From an uncultured Aquabacterium sp. (GTDB lineage Bacteria; Pseudomonadota; Gammaproteobacteria; Burkholderiales; Burkholderiaceae_C), in the NCBI GenBank assembly GCA_937923225.1, contig CALAKR010000419.1, positions 1-8,684 on the forward strand: a DNA stretch of 8,684 bases, given 5' to 3'. The position numbers and the translations under genes are program-made. Shown here piece after piece: positions 1-6,291 of this stretch (its first letter is position 1; each line of letters starts with the position of its first letter). Under the pieces are notes generated by a model. That model saw nothing but the letters and a program-made list of their open reading frames with translations, was not told the origin of the DNA and searched no databases.

Positions 1-2
1 GG

Positions 3-8
3 ACCTCC
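3..8 (-). promoter_or_regulatory. Probable ribosome binding site of a divergent gene beyond the left edge
   Basis: Read on the minus strand, bases 8 to 3 spell GGAGGT, a near-perfect Shine-Dalgarno sequence. It lies at the very end of the window, with only two more bases before the edge. A start codon would be expected about 3 to 7 bases further left, outside the window. No minus-strand gene using it can be seen here. The inference is that a gene transcribed away from pckG begins just off the left end, so bases 9-254 would be a shared divergent upstream region. A chance match is possible. Confidence 0.35.
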
Positions 9-59
9 GGAAAATGCGGACTGAACTAAAATCCCCGCCTCGGTTCAGAGACCCCGGAG
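5..59. repeat. Nested inverted repeats near the left edge
   Basis: An outer perfect 6-bp pair, CTCCGG (5-10) and CCGGAG (54-59), encloses an inner perfect 6-bp pair, CTGAAC (21-26) and GTTCAG (43-48). The outer left arm overlaps the putative minus-strand ribosome binding site at 3-8. In a minus-strand leader RNA this folding could therefore mask that site. The loops are long (16 bases for the inner pair), so structural stability is uncertain and the pairs may be coincidental. Confidence 0.25.
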
Positions 60-88
60 CCGACGAAATGTACGTTTGATGAAAAACT

Positions 89-217
89 GAGAGCGCACTC
101 CACAAGAGATGGCCCTCATGGCTGGCACAAGGCTTGTATGCCTGACCCCCGTTGCCAGGCGCGTCCATAGCAAGGTGTCGAGAGCGCACAAGTCATTGAT
201 TTCAATGGCTTTTGTGC
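89..217. promoter_or_regulatory. Repeat- and dyad-rich upstream region of pckG
   Basis: This non-coding stretch lies upstream of the pckG start at 255. The 10-base word GAGAGCGCAC occurs exactly twice (89-98 and 180-189). CACAAG occurs three times (101-106, 126-131, 187-192), and the longer GCACAAG twice (125-131 and 186-192), 61 bases apart, close to six helical turns. ACAAG-G-CTTGT (127-137) is a short palindrome. The second copy opens a nested dyad: outer GCACAA (186-191) with TTGTGC (212-217), inner CATTGA (194-199) with TCAATG (202-207). Such an arrangement suits a regulator binding site or a 5'-leader hairpin controlling pckG. I found no convincing -35/-10 pair. The regulator cannot be named, and function is inferred from symmetry and repetition only. 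Confidence 0.4.
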
Positions 218-254
218 TGCCGAGACTTTGATTTCAACTTTTGGAGCTTCCGTC

Positions 255-2138
255 ATGACCACATCCGCACAAGCGGCGCAGGTGAATGCCCCCGCCTACG
301 TCAAGAATGCGAAACTGATTGCCTGGGTCGCCGAGATCGCCGCCCTGGTGCAACCCAAGGACATCGTCTGGTGCGATGGCTCGCAGGAAGAGTACGACCG
401 CCTGTGCAACCTGCTGGTCAACGCCGGCAGCTTCAAGAAGCTCAACCCCGAGCTGCGCCCCAACAGCTACCTGGCCGTGACCGACCCGTCGGACGTGGCC
501 CGCGTCGAAGACCGCACCTTCATCTGTACCGATCGCAAGGAAGATGCCGGCCCCACCAACAACTGGTGCGAGCCCGCTGAAATGCGCGCCAAGCTGCAGA
601 CCGGCGAAGGTGCCCTGTTCAAGGGCGCCATGAAGGGCCGCACCATGTACGTGGTGCCCTTCAGCATGGGCCCCCTGGGCTCCGACATCGCCCACATCGG
701 CGTCGAGCTGTCCGACAGCGCCTACGTGGCCGTCAACATGAAGCTCATGACCCGCATGGGCAAGGGCGTGATCGACGTGCTGGGCACCGATGGCGAGTTC
801 GTGCCCTGCGTGCACACCGTGGGCGCCCCGTTGGAAGCCGGCCAGAAGGATTCGGTCTGGCCCTGCAACCCCACCGTCAAGTACATCGTCCACTACCCCT
901 CGACCCGCGAGATCTGGTCGTACGGCTCCGGCTACGGCGGCAACGCGCTGCTGGGCAAGAAGTGCTTCGCCCTGCGCATCGCCTCCACCATGGGCCGTCA
1001 AGACGCCGAAGCCGATGGCAAGGGCTGGTTGGCCGAGCACATGCTGCTGCTGGGCGTGACCAACCCCCAAGGCCAGAAGTTCCACGTGGCTGCTGCCTTC
1101 CCCAGCGCCTGCGGCAAGACCAACTTCGCCATGCTGATCCCGCCCGCCGGCTACAACGGCTGGTCGGTCACCACCATCGGTGACGACATCGCCTGGGTCA
1201 AACCCGGCAAGGATGGCCGCCTGTACGCCATCAACCCCGAAGCCGGCTATTTCGGCGTGGCCCCTGGCACCAACACGCTGACCAACCCGAACTGCATGAA
1301 GTCCCTGGACCGCGACGTGATCTTCACGAACGTGGCCCTGACCGATGACGGCGACGTGTGGTGGGAAGGCATGACCGACACCGCCCCGGCCCACCTGATC
1401 GACTGGCAAGGCAAGGACTGGACGCCCCAGATTGCCAAGGAAACCGGCGCCAAGGCTGCCCACCCGAACGCCCGCTTCACCGTGGCTGCCACCAACAACC
1501 CCGCGCTGGACAGCGAGTGGGACAACCCCGCTGGTGTGGCGATCGACGCCTTCATCTTCGGTGGCCGCCGCTCGACCACCGTGCCGCTGGTGACCGAGGC
1601 CCGTGACTGGACCGAAGGCGTCTACATGGCCGCCACGATGGGCTCCGAGACCACCGCCGCCGCCTTCGGCGCGCAAGGCGTGGTCCGCCGTGATCCGTTC
1701 GCCATGCTGCCCTTCATGGGCTACAACATGAGCGACTACTTCCAGCACTGGCTGAACCTGGGCAACAAGCTGGCTGCCGAAGGCAGCAAGCTGCCCAAGA
1801 TCTTCTGCGTGAACTGGTTCCGCAAGGGCGCCGACGGCAAGTTCGTGTGGCCTGGCTACGGTGAGAACATGCGCGTCCTGGAATGGATCCTGGGCCGCAT
1901 CACCGGCACCACCAAGGGCGTGAACAACGCCTTCGGCCTGAGCCCCACGTACGAAGACATCAACTGGAACGGCCTGAACTTCACCAAGGACCAGTTCCAG
2001 TCGGTGATCGGCATCGACACCGCCGCCTGGCAGCAGGAACTCAAGCTGCATGACGAACTGTTCCAGCAGCTTGCCTACCACCTGCCGGCCGAAATGCCCG
2101 CCACCAAGGCCAAGATCGAGCAGCGTCTGGCTGCTTGA
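255..2138 (+). CDS. pckG: Phosphoenolpyruvate carboxykinase, GTP-dependent
   Basis: This enzyme (EC 4.1.1.32) converts oxaloacetate and GTP to phosphoenolpyruvate, CO2 and GDP in the cytosol, the first committed step of gluconeogenesis from TCA-cycle intermediates. The 627-residue product has the expected family length. Visible motifs are the P-loop with the reactive cysteine, FPSACGKTN (residues 282-290, Cys286, Lys288); the metal-binding TIGDDIAW (from 307, Asp310/Asp311); TNTLTNPN (339-346); [10 protein letters not shown] (from 433); and the nucleotide-pocket region FCVNWFRKG (517-525) followed by FVWPGYGEN (530-538). These define the GTP class, not the ATP class. ATG 255 is preferred over an in-frame TTG at 228 because GGAG (243-246) lies 8 bases before it. 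Codon use is strongly biased (AAG, AAC, ACC, CTG), as in highly expressed genes. It appears monocistronic, with a terminator soon after the stop. Confidence 0.97.
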   Translation: MTTSAQAAQVNAPAYVKNAKLIAWVAEIAALVQPKDIVWCDGSQEEYDRLCNLLVNAGSFKKLNPELRPNSYLAVTDPSDVARVEDRTFICTDRKEDAGPTNNWCEPAEMRAKLQTGEGALFKGAMKGRTMYVVPFSMGPLGSDIAHIGVELSDSAYVAVNMKLMTRMGKGVIDVLGTDGEFVPCVHTVGAPLEAGQKDSVWPCNPTVKYIVHYPSTREIWSYGSGYGGNALLGKKCFALRIASTMGRQDAEADGKGWLAEHMLLLGVTNPQGQKFHVAAAFPSACGKTNFAMLIPPAGYNGWSVTTIGDDIAWVKPGKDGRLYAINPEAGYFGVAPGTNTLTNPNCMKSLDRDVIFTNVALTDDGDVWWEGMTDTAPAHLIDWQGKDWTPQIAKETGAKAAHPNARFTVAATNNPALDSEWDNPAGVAIDAFIFGGRRSTTVPLVTEARDWTEGVYMAATMGSETTAAAFGAQGVVRRDPFAMLPFMGYNMSDYFQHWLNLGNKLAAEGSKLPKIFCVNWFRKGADGKFVWPGYGENMRVLEWILGRITGTTKGVNNAFGLSPTYEDINWNGLNFTKDQFQSVIGIDTAAWQQELKLHDELFQQLAYHLPAEMPATKAKIEQRLAA

Positions 2139-2166
2139 CTCCGGCGTCGATCGCACGCCTGACTTG

Positions 2167-2213
2167 CTGGCGCCAAGGGCGCCGGCCTCTGACGGCCCTT
2201 CGGGGCCGTTTGT
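2167..2213 (+). terminator. Terminator of pckG, with a preceding hairpin
   Basis: Two hairpins follow the pckG stop. The first (2167-2185) is CTGGCGCC, loop AAG, GGCGCCGG, eight pairs including one G-U. The second (2192-2209) is a perfect 7-bp stem, ACGGCCC with GGGCCGT, closed by the very stable C(UUCG)G tetraloop and followed by TTGT. The second is the probable intrinsic terminator. Its U-tract is short and interrupted, so termination may be partial. The first hairpin may stabilise the mRNA 3' end. Confidence 0.65.
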
Positions 2214-2434
2214 CATGGCATGTCAGGCATCCTTTTCCGGAATGTGGGAAAAATGTCCGGCAAACCGGGTGGCCAAGTCTGCTGGCCCCTCAATCAAGGG
2301 GCTGATTCATGGAGGTCAGAAGCGTTTTAGGGGGAGACACGCCTCGTGCAAACCTGCACAATGATTTGCAAGAAGTAGCGGTTTGATACCTAACCGTGCT
2401 GTGTCTTGTTGCCATTGATTTGAGGGAGTCCCCT
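2214..2434. promoter_or_regulatory. Non-coding region upstream of the PEP-CTERM gene, with several dyads
   Basis: No gene is seen in this stretch. It carries three sets of inverted repeats. At 2233-2260, TTTTCC-N8-GGAAAA overlaps CCGGA-N14-TCCGG. At 2346-2359, GTGCA-N4-TGCAC is perfect. At 2347-2370, TGCAAA-N12-TTTGCA is perfect and shares its left arm with the previous one. The last two end 65 to 76 bases before the start codon, a suitable place for an operator. I could not identify a convincing sigma-70 or sigma-54 promoter. The role as a control region is inferred from position and symmetry. Confidence 0.35.
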
Positions 2435-2911
2435 ATGAAGTTCGTGAAGCACCTGGTGGCCGCAGCCGCCCTGGCCAGTGCCGGTTCGGCCATGGCCGCC
2501 ACCTATGAAGCCGGCGTTCTTGTGTCCGGCTCTCCCCAGTCCCTGACCTACGCCGTGACGGGTACGGGTTCGTTCTCTGATGTCATCAACTTTGACATCG
2601 CTGCCGCCTCGACCGGTCAGGTGAACGCCGTGACGTTCACGCTGTTCCCCTTCGTTCAGAACCCCATCACCGGCTTGACCCTGTCGCTGTACGATGGCGC
2701 CAACCTGCTGACCGCCGTCAACGGCGTGTACACGCTGGCCGCTGGCACCAACTACAGCTTCCACGTGGGCGGCACGACCAACTTCTCGGGTGTGTACTCG
2801 GTGAACTACCAACTGGCCGCCGCCCCTGTGCCCGAGCCTGAATCCATCGCCCTGACCCTGGCTGGCCTGGGTGTGGTGGGTCTGGTGGCTGCACGCCGCC
2901 GTCGCGTCTGA
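2435..2911 (+). CDS. PEP-CTERM sorting domain protein, FxDxF-like
   Basis: This is a small exported protein of 158 residues. Residues 1-21 form a signal peptide (charged MKFVKH, alanine-rich core, SAMA cleavage site). The C-terminus is a textbook PEP-CTERM signal: VPEPES (132-137), a hydrophobic segment (138-153), then RRRR (154-157). In Gram-negative bacteria that make exopolysaccharide, exosortase recognises this tail and passes the protein to the cell surface or matrix. The mature part is rich in Gly, Ser, Thr, Val and Asn, probably beta-structured, and contains GSFSDVINF (45-53). This resembles the motif of FxDxF-family PEP-CTERM proteins, with Ile at the usual aromatic position. ATG 2435 is chosen because GAGGGAG (2422-2428) lies 6 bases upstream and the signal peptide begins there; an in-frame GTG at 2396 would spoil it. 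No exosortase or polysaccharide gene is in the window, so it is an orphan target. Its specific function is unknown. Confidence 0.9.
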   Translation: MKFVKHLVAAAALASAGSAMAATYEAGVLVSGSPQSLTYAVTGTGSFSDVINFDIAAASTGQVNAVTFTLFPFVQNPITGLTLSLYDGANLLTAVNGVYTLAAGTNYSFHVGGTTNFSGVYSVNYQLAAAPVPEPESIALTLAGLGVVGLVAARRRRV

Positions 2912-2936
2912 TCGTTCGCGGTCTGTCGCCCCGGTC

Positions 2937-2966
2937 AAGCGAGCCTTCGGGCTCGCTTTTCTTTTT
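2937..2966 (+). terminator. Strong intrinsic terminator of the PEP-CTERM gene
   Basis: A perfect 9-bp stem, AAGCGAGCC (2937-2945) with GGCTCGCTT (2950-2958), is closed by a C(UUCG)G tetraloop. It runs into TTTTCTTTTT (2957-2966). It begins 25 bases after the PEP-CTERM stop. Read on the minus strand the hairpin is followed by GACC and not by a T-tract, so it should act mainly on plus-strand transcripts, not on the converging regulator gene. Confidence 0.92.
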
Positions 2967-2990
2967 GAGGCACGCCTTTGGCACCGCGCG

Positions 2991-3863
2991 TCAGCCCCGC
3001 ATGAACATCTGCGTGGGCGTGACGCCGAACTCGGCGCAGAAGGCCGAGATGAAGGCCGAGACCGACGCATAGCCGCAGCCCAGCGCCACGCTGGAGACCT
3101 TGGCACCGGACTCCAGCGGGCCCAGCGCGGCCAGCAGGCGCAGGCGGCGTCGCCACGCGCCCACCGACAGGCCGGTCTGCTGTTGGAACAGGCGCACCAT
3201 GGAGCGCTCGGTCAGGCCGATCTCTCGGCCCCACTCGGCCAGCGTGCGCCGGTCGGCCGGATCGGCCTGCAGGGCCTCGCACAGGCGCAGCAGGCGCGCG
3301 TCGGTGGGCAGTGGCAAATCCAGCGAGGCCGTGGGCAACTGGGCCAGCTGGTCCAGCAGCACGGCGACCAGGCGGCCGGGCGCGCCGTGCTCCTCGTAAT
3401 CGGAGGGCAGGGCGCACACGGCGAGGATCAGCTCGCGCGCCAGGATCGAGATGTCCAGCACCCGGCAGCCCTGGGCCTGCGCCAGCGGTGAGCCGGCCAA
3501 CGCTTCGACGCGAATGTACAGACTTCGCATCTCGGCGGGGCCCGCCGTCATCACTTCGTGCGGCAGATTGGCCGGCACCCAGATCGCGCGCTCCGGCGGG
3601 GCCATGAACTGGCCGGTGGCCGTGTGCACCTGCAGCACGCCCTCCACGGCATAGGACAGCTGCGCCCAGGGGTGGCTGTGCTCGCCCGTCCAGGAGCCCG
3701 CAGGCAGTGATTCCACGCGGGCCAGCACGGGGCGGGGCAGACCGTCCGCCAGCGCGGGCAGGGTGCGCTGGCGGGGCTGGCGGCGTGGCCTGGGGGCTGC
3801 CGCCGGGGAAGCAGGCGGGGAGGCAGGCGGGTGTTGCGCGGCGTTTTGTCCGTTTCTCGGCAT
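2991..3863 (-). CDS. AraC-family transcriptional regulator with N-terminal cupin domain
   Basis: This is a DNA-binding regulator of 290 residues as called. Residues 1-33 are a Pro/Ala/Arg-rich, probably disordered leader. A cupin-type sensing domain follows, with EHSHPWAQLSYA (61-72) and a PPERAIWVPANLPHEV segment, typical of AraC proteins of the NimR/YeaM type. The C-terminus carries both AraC helix-turn-helix units: RTLAEWGREIGLTERSMVRLF (first recognition helix, about 206-226) and ALGCGYASVSAFISAF with FGVTP (260-283), the family signature. ATG 3863 is chosen because a weak GGA lies upstream and because it leaves about 100 bases for divergent promoters. An in-frame ATG at 3923 (310 residues) is possible but has no ribosome binding site and would cover the dyad at 3891-3917. 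The gene is divergent from the transporter/marC pair, its likely target. The ligand is unknown. Confidence 0.88.
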   Translation of the reverse strand: MPRNGQNAAQHPPASPPASPAAAPRPRRQPRQRTLPALADGLPRPVLARVESLPAGSWTGEHSHPWAQLSYAVEGVLQVHTATGQFMAPPERAIWVPANLPHEVMTAGPAEMRSLYIRVEALAGSPLAQAQGCRVLDISILARELILAVCALPSDYEEHGAPGRLVAVLLDQLAQLPTASLDLPLPTDARLLRLCEALQADPADRRTLAEWGREIGLTERSMVRLFQQQTGLSVGAWRRRLRLLAALGPLESGAKVSSVALGCGYASVSAFISAFCAEFGVTPTQMFMRG

Positions 3864-3890
3864 GCTCTGTCCAAACGGGGCGATGCGGGC

Positions 3891-3917
3891 GGCCGTGCGC
3901 GCATTAGGCTCACGGCC
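3891..3917. promoter_or_regulatory. Candidate operator between the AraC regulator and transporter genes
   Basis: GGCCGTG (3891-3897) and CACGGCC (3911-3917) form a perfect 7-bp inverted repeat separated by 13 bases. The arm centres are 20 bases apart, close to two helical turns, which suits a dimeric regulator on one face of DNA. The dyad lies in the roughly 100-base divergent space between the regulator start (3863) and the transporter start (3965). I infer it is where the AraC protein, or another factor, acts. AraC-family sites are more often direct repeats, which weakens the assignment. Clear -35/-10 boxes were not found. Confidence 0.4.
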
Positions 3918-3964
3918 TTGCATTGTGACTTGACGAGATCGAGGTGGTGAAGGTGTTGAAACCG

Positions 3965-5005
3965 ATGAAGCGGATGACAGGCACGCGCGTGGCGGCACGC
4001 AGGCACCAGGGCGGCGCGGCCGACTGGTTCCTGATCGGCATGGTAGGGGCCGTGGTGCTGGCCTCCATCGCCCCGGATCTGGGCCGCACCGGGGGCATCC
4101 TGCACCTGGACAAGGTCGGTGACATCGGCATCTTCCTGATCTTCTTCCTGCACGGCATGGGCCTGAGCACCGACAGCCTCAAGCACGGCGCCTCGCGCTG
4201 GAAGCTGCACCTGGTAGTGCAGATCAGCACCTTCGCGCTGTTCCCGCTGTGGTGGCTGCTGCTCAACGCGCTGGTGGGCCGCTTCATCCCGCACGACCTG
4301 TTGCTGGGCTTTTTCTACCTGGCGGTGCTGCCATCCACGGTGTCGTCGTCCGTCGCGATGACGGCGATGGCGCGCGGCAACGTGGCCGCGGCCGTGCTCA
4401 ACGCCACCTTGTCGACCCTGCTCGGCGTGGTGCTGACCCCGCTGCTGGCCAGCCTGGTGTTCAGCGGCGCGGCCGAGGGCCAGGCCATGGACGTGGGCGC
4501 CACCATGCTCAAAGTGGCCAAGATGCTGCTGCTGCCCTTCGTGCTGGGTCAACTGCTGCGCCCGGTGGTGGGCCACTGGTTCCAGAAGATCAAGCCCTGG
4601 ACGACCAAGGTCGACCGCGCCGTGATCCTGCTGCTGGTGCTGAGCTCGTTCAGCGATTCAGTGGCCGACGGCCTGTGGAGCAAGCATGGCCTGGGCCTGA
4701 TGGCGATGACGGCCGTGGGCGTGTGCCTGTTCCTGTTCCCGCTGCTGTGGCTGACCAAGCGCGTGGCCAAGGCCTTGAACTTCCCGGTCGAGGACGAGAT
4801 CGTGGCCGTGTTCTGCGGCTCCAAGAAGACGCTGGCCTCGGGCGTGCCCATGGCCAAGCTGCTGTTCAGCGGCAATCCATCGATGGGGGTGTTGGTGCTG
4901 CCCATCATGTTCTACCACCAGCTGCAACTCTTCGTGTGCTCGGTGATGGCCAAGCGCTATGCTGAGCGGGACAAGGTGGCCGCCCCCGAAGGCAAGGCCG
5001 CCTGA
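3965..5005 (+). CDS. yfeH: Bile acid:sodium symporter-family protein, YfeH/SLC10A7-like
   Basis: This is an integral inner-membrane protein of 346 residues with about ten hydrophobic segments, from the SBF-like (PF13593) branch that includes E. coli YfeH (332 residues) and vertebrate SLC10A7. Recognised motifs are DWFLIGM (from 20), the first-helix region ending FFLHGMGLSTD, LPSTVSSSVA (122-131), GNVAAAVLNATLSTLLG (138-154), FCGSKKTLASGVPMAK (from 283) and FYHQLQLFVCSVMAKRY (316-332). All of these have clear counterparts in YfeH. The true substrate is not established for bacterial members, so the bile acid name is a family label only. ATG 3965 is chosen because AAGG (3950-3953) lies 11 bases upstream, with TG extending the match; GTG codons at 3944 and 3953, the latter preceded by GAGGTG, are alternatives. 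marC follows after 24 bases, so they are probably one transcript, perhaps controlled by the divergent AraC regulator. Confidence 0.88.
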   Translation: MKRMTGTRVAARRHQGGAADWFLIGMVGAVVLASIAPDLGRTGGILHLDKVGDIGIFLIFFLHGMGLSTDSLKHGASRWKLHLVVQISTFALFPLWWLLLNALVGRFIPHDLLLGFFYLAVLPSTVSSSVAMTAMARGNVAAAVLNATLSTLLGVVLTPLLASLVFSGAAEGQAMDVGATMLKVAKMLLLPFVLGQLLRPVVGHWFQKIKPWTTKVDRAVILLLVLSSFSDSVADGLWSKHGLGLMAMTAVGVCLFLFPLLWLTKRVAKALNFPVEDEIVAVFCGSKKTLASGVPMAKLLFSGNPSMGVLVLPIMFYHQLQLFVCSVMAKRYAERDKVAAPEGKAA

Positions 5006-5018
5006 TACCCACCACTGC

Positions 5019-5023
5019 AGGAG
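5019..5023 (+). promoter_or_regulatory. Ribosome binding site fixing the TTG start of marC
   Basis: AGGAG lies 6 bases before TTG 5030. No ATG or GTG start giving an intact first membrane helix is available, and the next in-frame Met is about 58 residues in. This site therefore decides the start. Confidence 0.8.
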
Positions 5024-5029
5024 ATCGCC

Positions 5030-5701
5030 TTGCTGGAGTTGATAGCCCCCTACGTCAAGACCTTCTTCCTGATCCCGTTCACGCTGCTGCCGGTCATCAA
5101 CCCGCTGAGCACGGCGCCGGTGTTCGTGGCCACGGTGGGCAAGAACCGCAGCGTGGCCCGGCGGCTGGCGCGCCAGGTGGCGCTCAACAGCTTCTACGTG
5201 ATGACGGTGTCCATGCTGGTGGGCAACTACGTGCTGGAGTTCTTCGGCATCTCCTTGCCCATCGTGCGCATCGGCGGCGGGCTGATCGTGGCGGCCACGG
5301 GTTGGCGCATGCTCAACCGCAAGGACACTGATGAGGCCATGACTGCGGTGGCCGAGAAGGCTTCTGACCTCACGGACGCCGAGATCGTGCGGCGCAGCTT
5401 CTTCCCGATCACCTTTCCGCTGACCACGGGGCCGGGCACCATCTCGGCGGCCATCGCGCTGGGCGCGTCGATCCCGCGCTCGCCCTTCCTCTACATGATG
5501 GAAGCCGGCGTGCTGGTGGCGGGCGCGGCGCTCACGGCCGGCGTGCTCTACGTGATCTTCCGCAACTCGGCCCGCCTGCTGGACAAGCTGGGCGAGGTCG
5601 GCATGCTGGTGATGATGCGGCTGATGGCCTTCATCCTGCTGTGCATCGGCATCGAGATCATGTGGGCGGGATGGTCGGAGTTGAACCACATCCCGCGCTA
5701 A
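5030..5701 (+). CDS. MarC-family integral membrane protein
   Basis: This is a 223-residue inner-membrane protein, close to the usual MarC length (E. coli MarC is 221), with about six hydrophobic segments. The family (PF01914, which includes YchE and YhgN) is recognised by FTLLPVINPLSTAPVF (17-32), the RIGGGLIVAATGWRML region, and FFPITFPLTTGPGTISAA (from 124). The substrate and function are unknown. Despite the name, E. coli MarC is not needed for multiple antibiotic resistance. Translation starts at a TTG with a well-placed AGGAG. The gene follows the YfeH-like transporter by 24 bases on the same strand, so the two are probably co-transcribed. Its 3' end faces the 3' end of yiaA only 24 bases away, with no obvious hairpin between. 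Which paralogue of the family it is cannot be said. Confidence 0.9.
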   Translation: MLELIAPYVKTFFLIPFTLLPVINPLSTAPVFVATVGKNRSVARRLARQVALNSFYVMTVSMLVGNYVLEFFGISLPIVRIGGGLIVAATGWRMLNRKDTDEAMTAVAEKASDLTDAEIVRRSFFPITFPLTTGPGTISAAIALGASIPRSPFLYMMEAGVLVAGAALTAGVLYVIFRNSARLLDKLGEVGMLVMMRLMAFILLCIGIEIMWAGWSELNHIPR

Positions 5702-5725
5702 GGCCCTTGCTGCTTGCTGTGCGGC

Positions 5726-6166
5726 TCAGGAAAGTGACCGTTCGCTAGTGGGCGTCGGGCTGGCGTCTTCAAGCAAGGCCACGTCGCGCACATTTTTCTG
5801 AACAGTGATGGCGCCGAAAAGACCGAGCAGGAAAGCCATGGCATAAAAGCCCTTCTCGCTTAGCGTCAGGCCCGTTGCGTTCCACAGCCCGACGGCAAGC
5901 AGCAATAGCGCAGCGATCACGGCCATCCAGCACAAGCCGAAGTAAAGGTTGGTGACGCGGATGCCTTCAAGCCGGTCCCGAACGGTTTTCTGCAGCGACA
6001 CCGCAGCGAACAGGCCAAGGAGGATGACCGTGAAGTAGTAGCCCTTCTCATTAAGCGCCATGTTTGCGTTCCACAGGCCGACGCCATAGGCGCCCATGCC
6101 GGCCAGGAGAGCGGTCCAGGAAGCGCCTATGAAGGCGCCGGTAGGTTTGGGGCTGAGGGATGACAC
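5726..6166 (-). CDS. yiaA: YiaA/YiaB-family inner-membrane protein
   Basis: This is a 146-residue membrane protein that matches E. coli YiaA (about 145 residues) closely in length and sequence. It is an internal duplication of the YiaAB two-helix unit (PF05360). The first copy has GLWNANMALNEKGYYF and QKTVRD (30-64); the second has GLWNATGLTLSEKGFY and QKNVRD (93-128). Each copy contributes two hydrophobic helices, giving four. Its molecular function is unknown. The start is GTG 6166, with AGGA 7 bases upstream on the minus strand. It lies downstream of the GGT-family gene on the same strand, but a 125-base gap makes an independent promoter likely. Two 60-base rows counted by hand give 57-58% G+C, against 63-72% in single rows of neighbouring genes. 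This may hint at separate ancestry or weak codon selection. Confidence 0.93.
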   Translation of the reverse strand: MSSLSPKPTGAFIGASWTALLAGMGAYGVGLWNANMALNEKGYYFTVILLGLFAAVSLQKTVRDRLEGIRVTNLYFGLCWMAVIAALLLLAVGLWNATGLTLSEKGFYAMAFLLGLFGAITVQKNVRDVALLEDASPTPTSERSLS

Positions 6167-6291
6167 GGGTAGATCCTGAATTGATGGTTGTTGATGCGAT
6201 GCCAGCGTGGCGCATAGGCACCGTGATTGATTCTAGGAGGGGCATGTCTTGCCATTTCCACCCTTTGGAGGGGGCAGGCGTTGTGTGTTGC
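6167..6291. promoter_or_regulatory. Intergenic region between the GGT-family gene and yiaA
   Basis: This 125-base gap holds no gene. On the minus strand TAGAAT (6235-6230) is a good match to a sigma-70 -10 box, 63 bases before the yiaA GTG. No good -35 box lies 16-18 bases further upstream; a short GGCA-N5-TGCC dyad (6241-6253) is there instead. It may be the yiaA promoter. No clear terminator hairpin with a T-tract follows the GGT-family stop, so some read-through into yiaA is possible. Confidence 0.3.

Noticed and set aside
109..231. 40-codon plus-strand frame just upstream of pckG, as a possible leader peptide
   Set aside because: It has no properly spaced ribosome binding site, no attenuation-type codon run and no resemblance to a known peptide; the length is compatible with chance.
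228..254. Upstream TTG start of pckG at 228
   Set aside because: It adds nine residues not expected in the family, and the ATG at 255 has a well-placed GGAG.
234..2216. Open minus-strand frame of 660 codons opposite pckG
   Set aside because: It is antisense to a certain gene. The low-complexity Gly/Val/His/Ala-rich translation is what strongly biased G/C-ending codons give on the opposite strand, and it has no recognisable domain.
2335..2370. Possible sigma-54 promoter before the PEP-CTERM gene
   Set aside because: AGACACG-N4-GTGCA (2335-2350) lacks the near-invariant GG of the -24 box. CTGCAC with TTTGC (2354-2369) is one base too widely spaced and also lacks GG.
3864..3998. Longer N-terminus for the AraC regulator, from ATG 3923 or beyond
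   Set aside because: No ribosome binding site precedes these starts, the extra residues are not domain-like, and the longest form would overlap the transporter gene and its control region.
3551..4576. Open minus-strand frame of 341 codons spanning the start of the transporter and the AraC gene
   Set aside because: It overlaps two well-supported genes; the His/Gln/Arg-rich translation is not protein-like.
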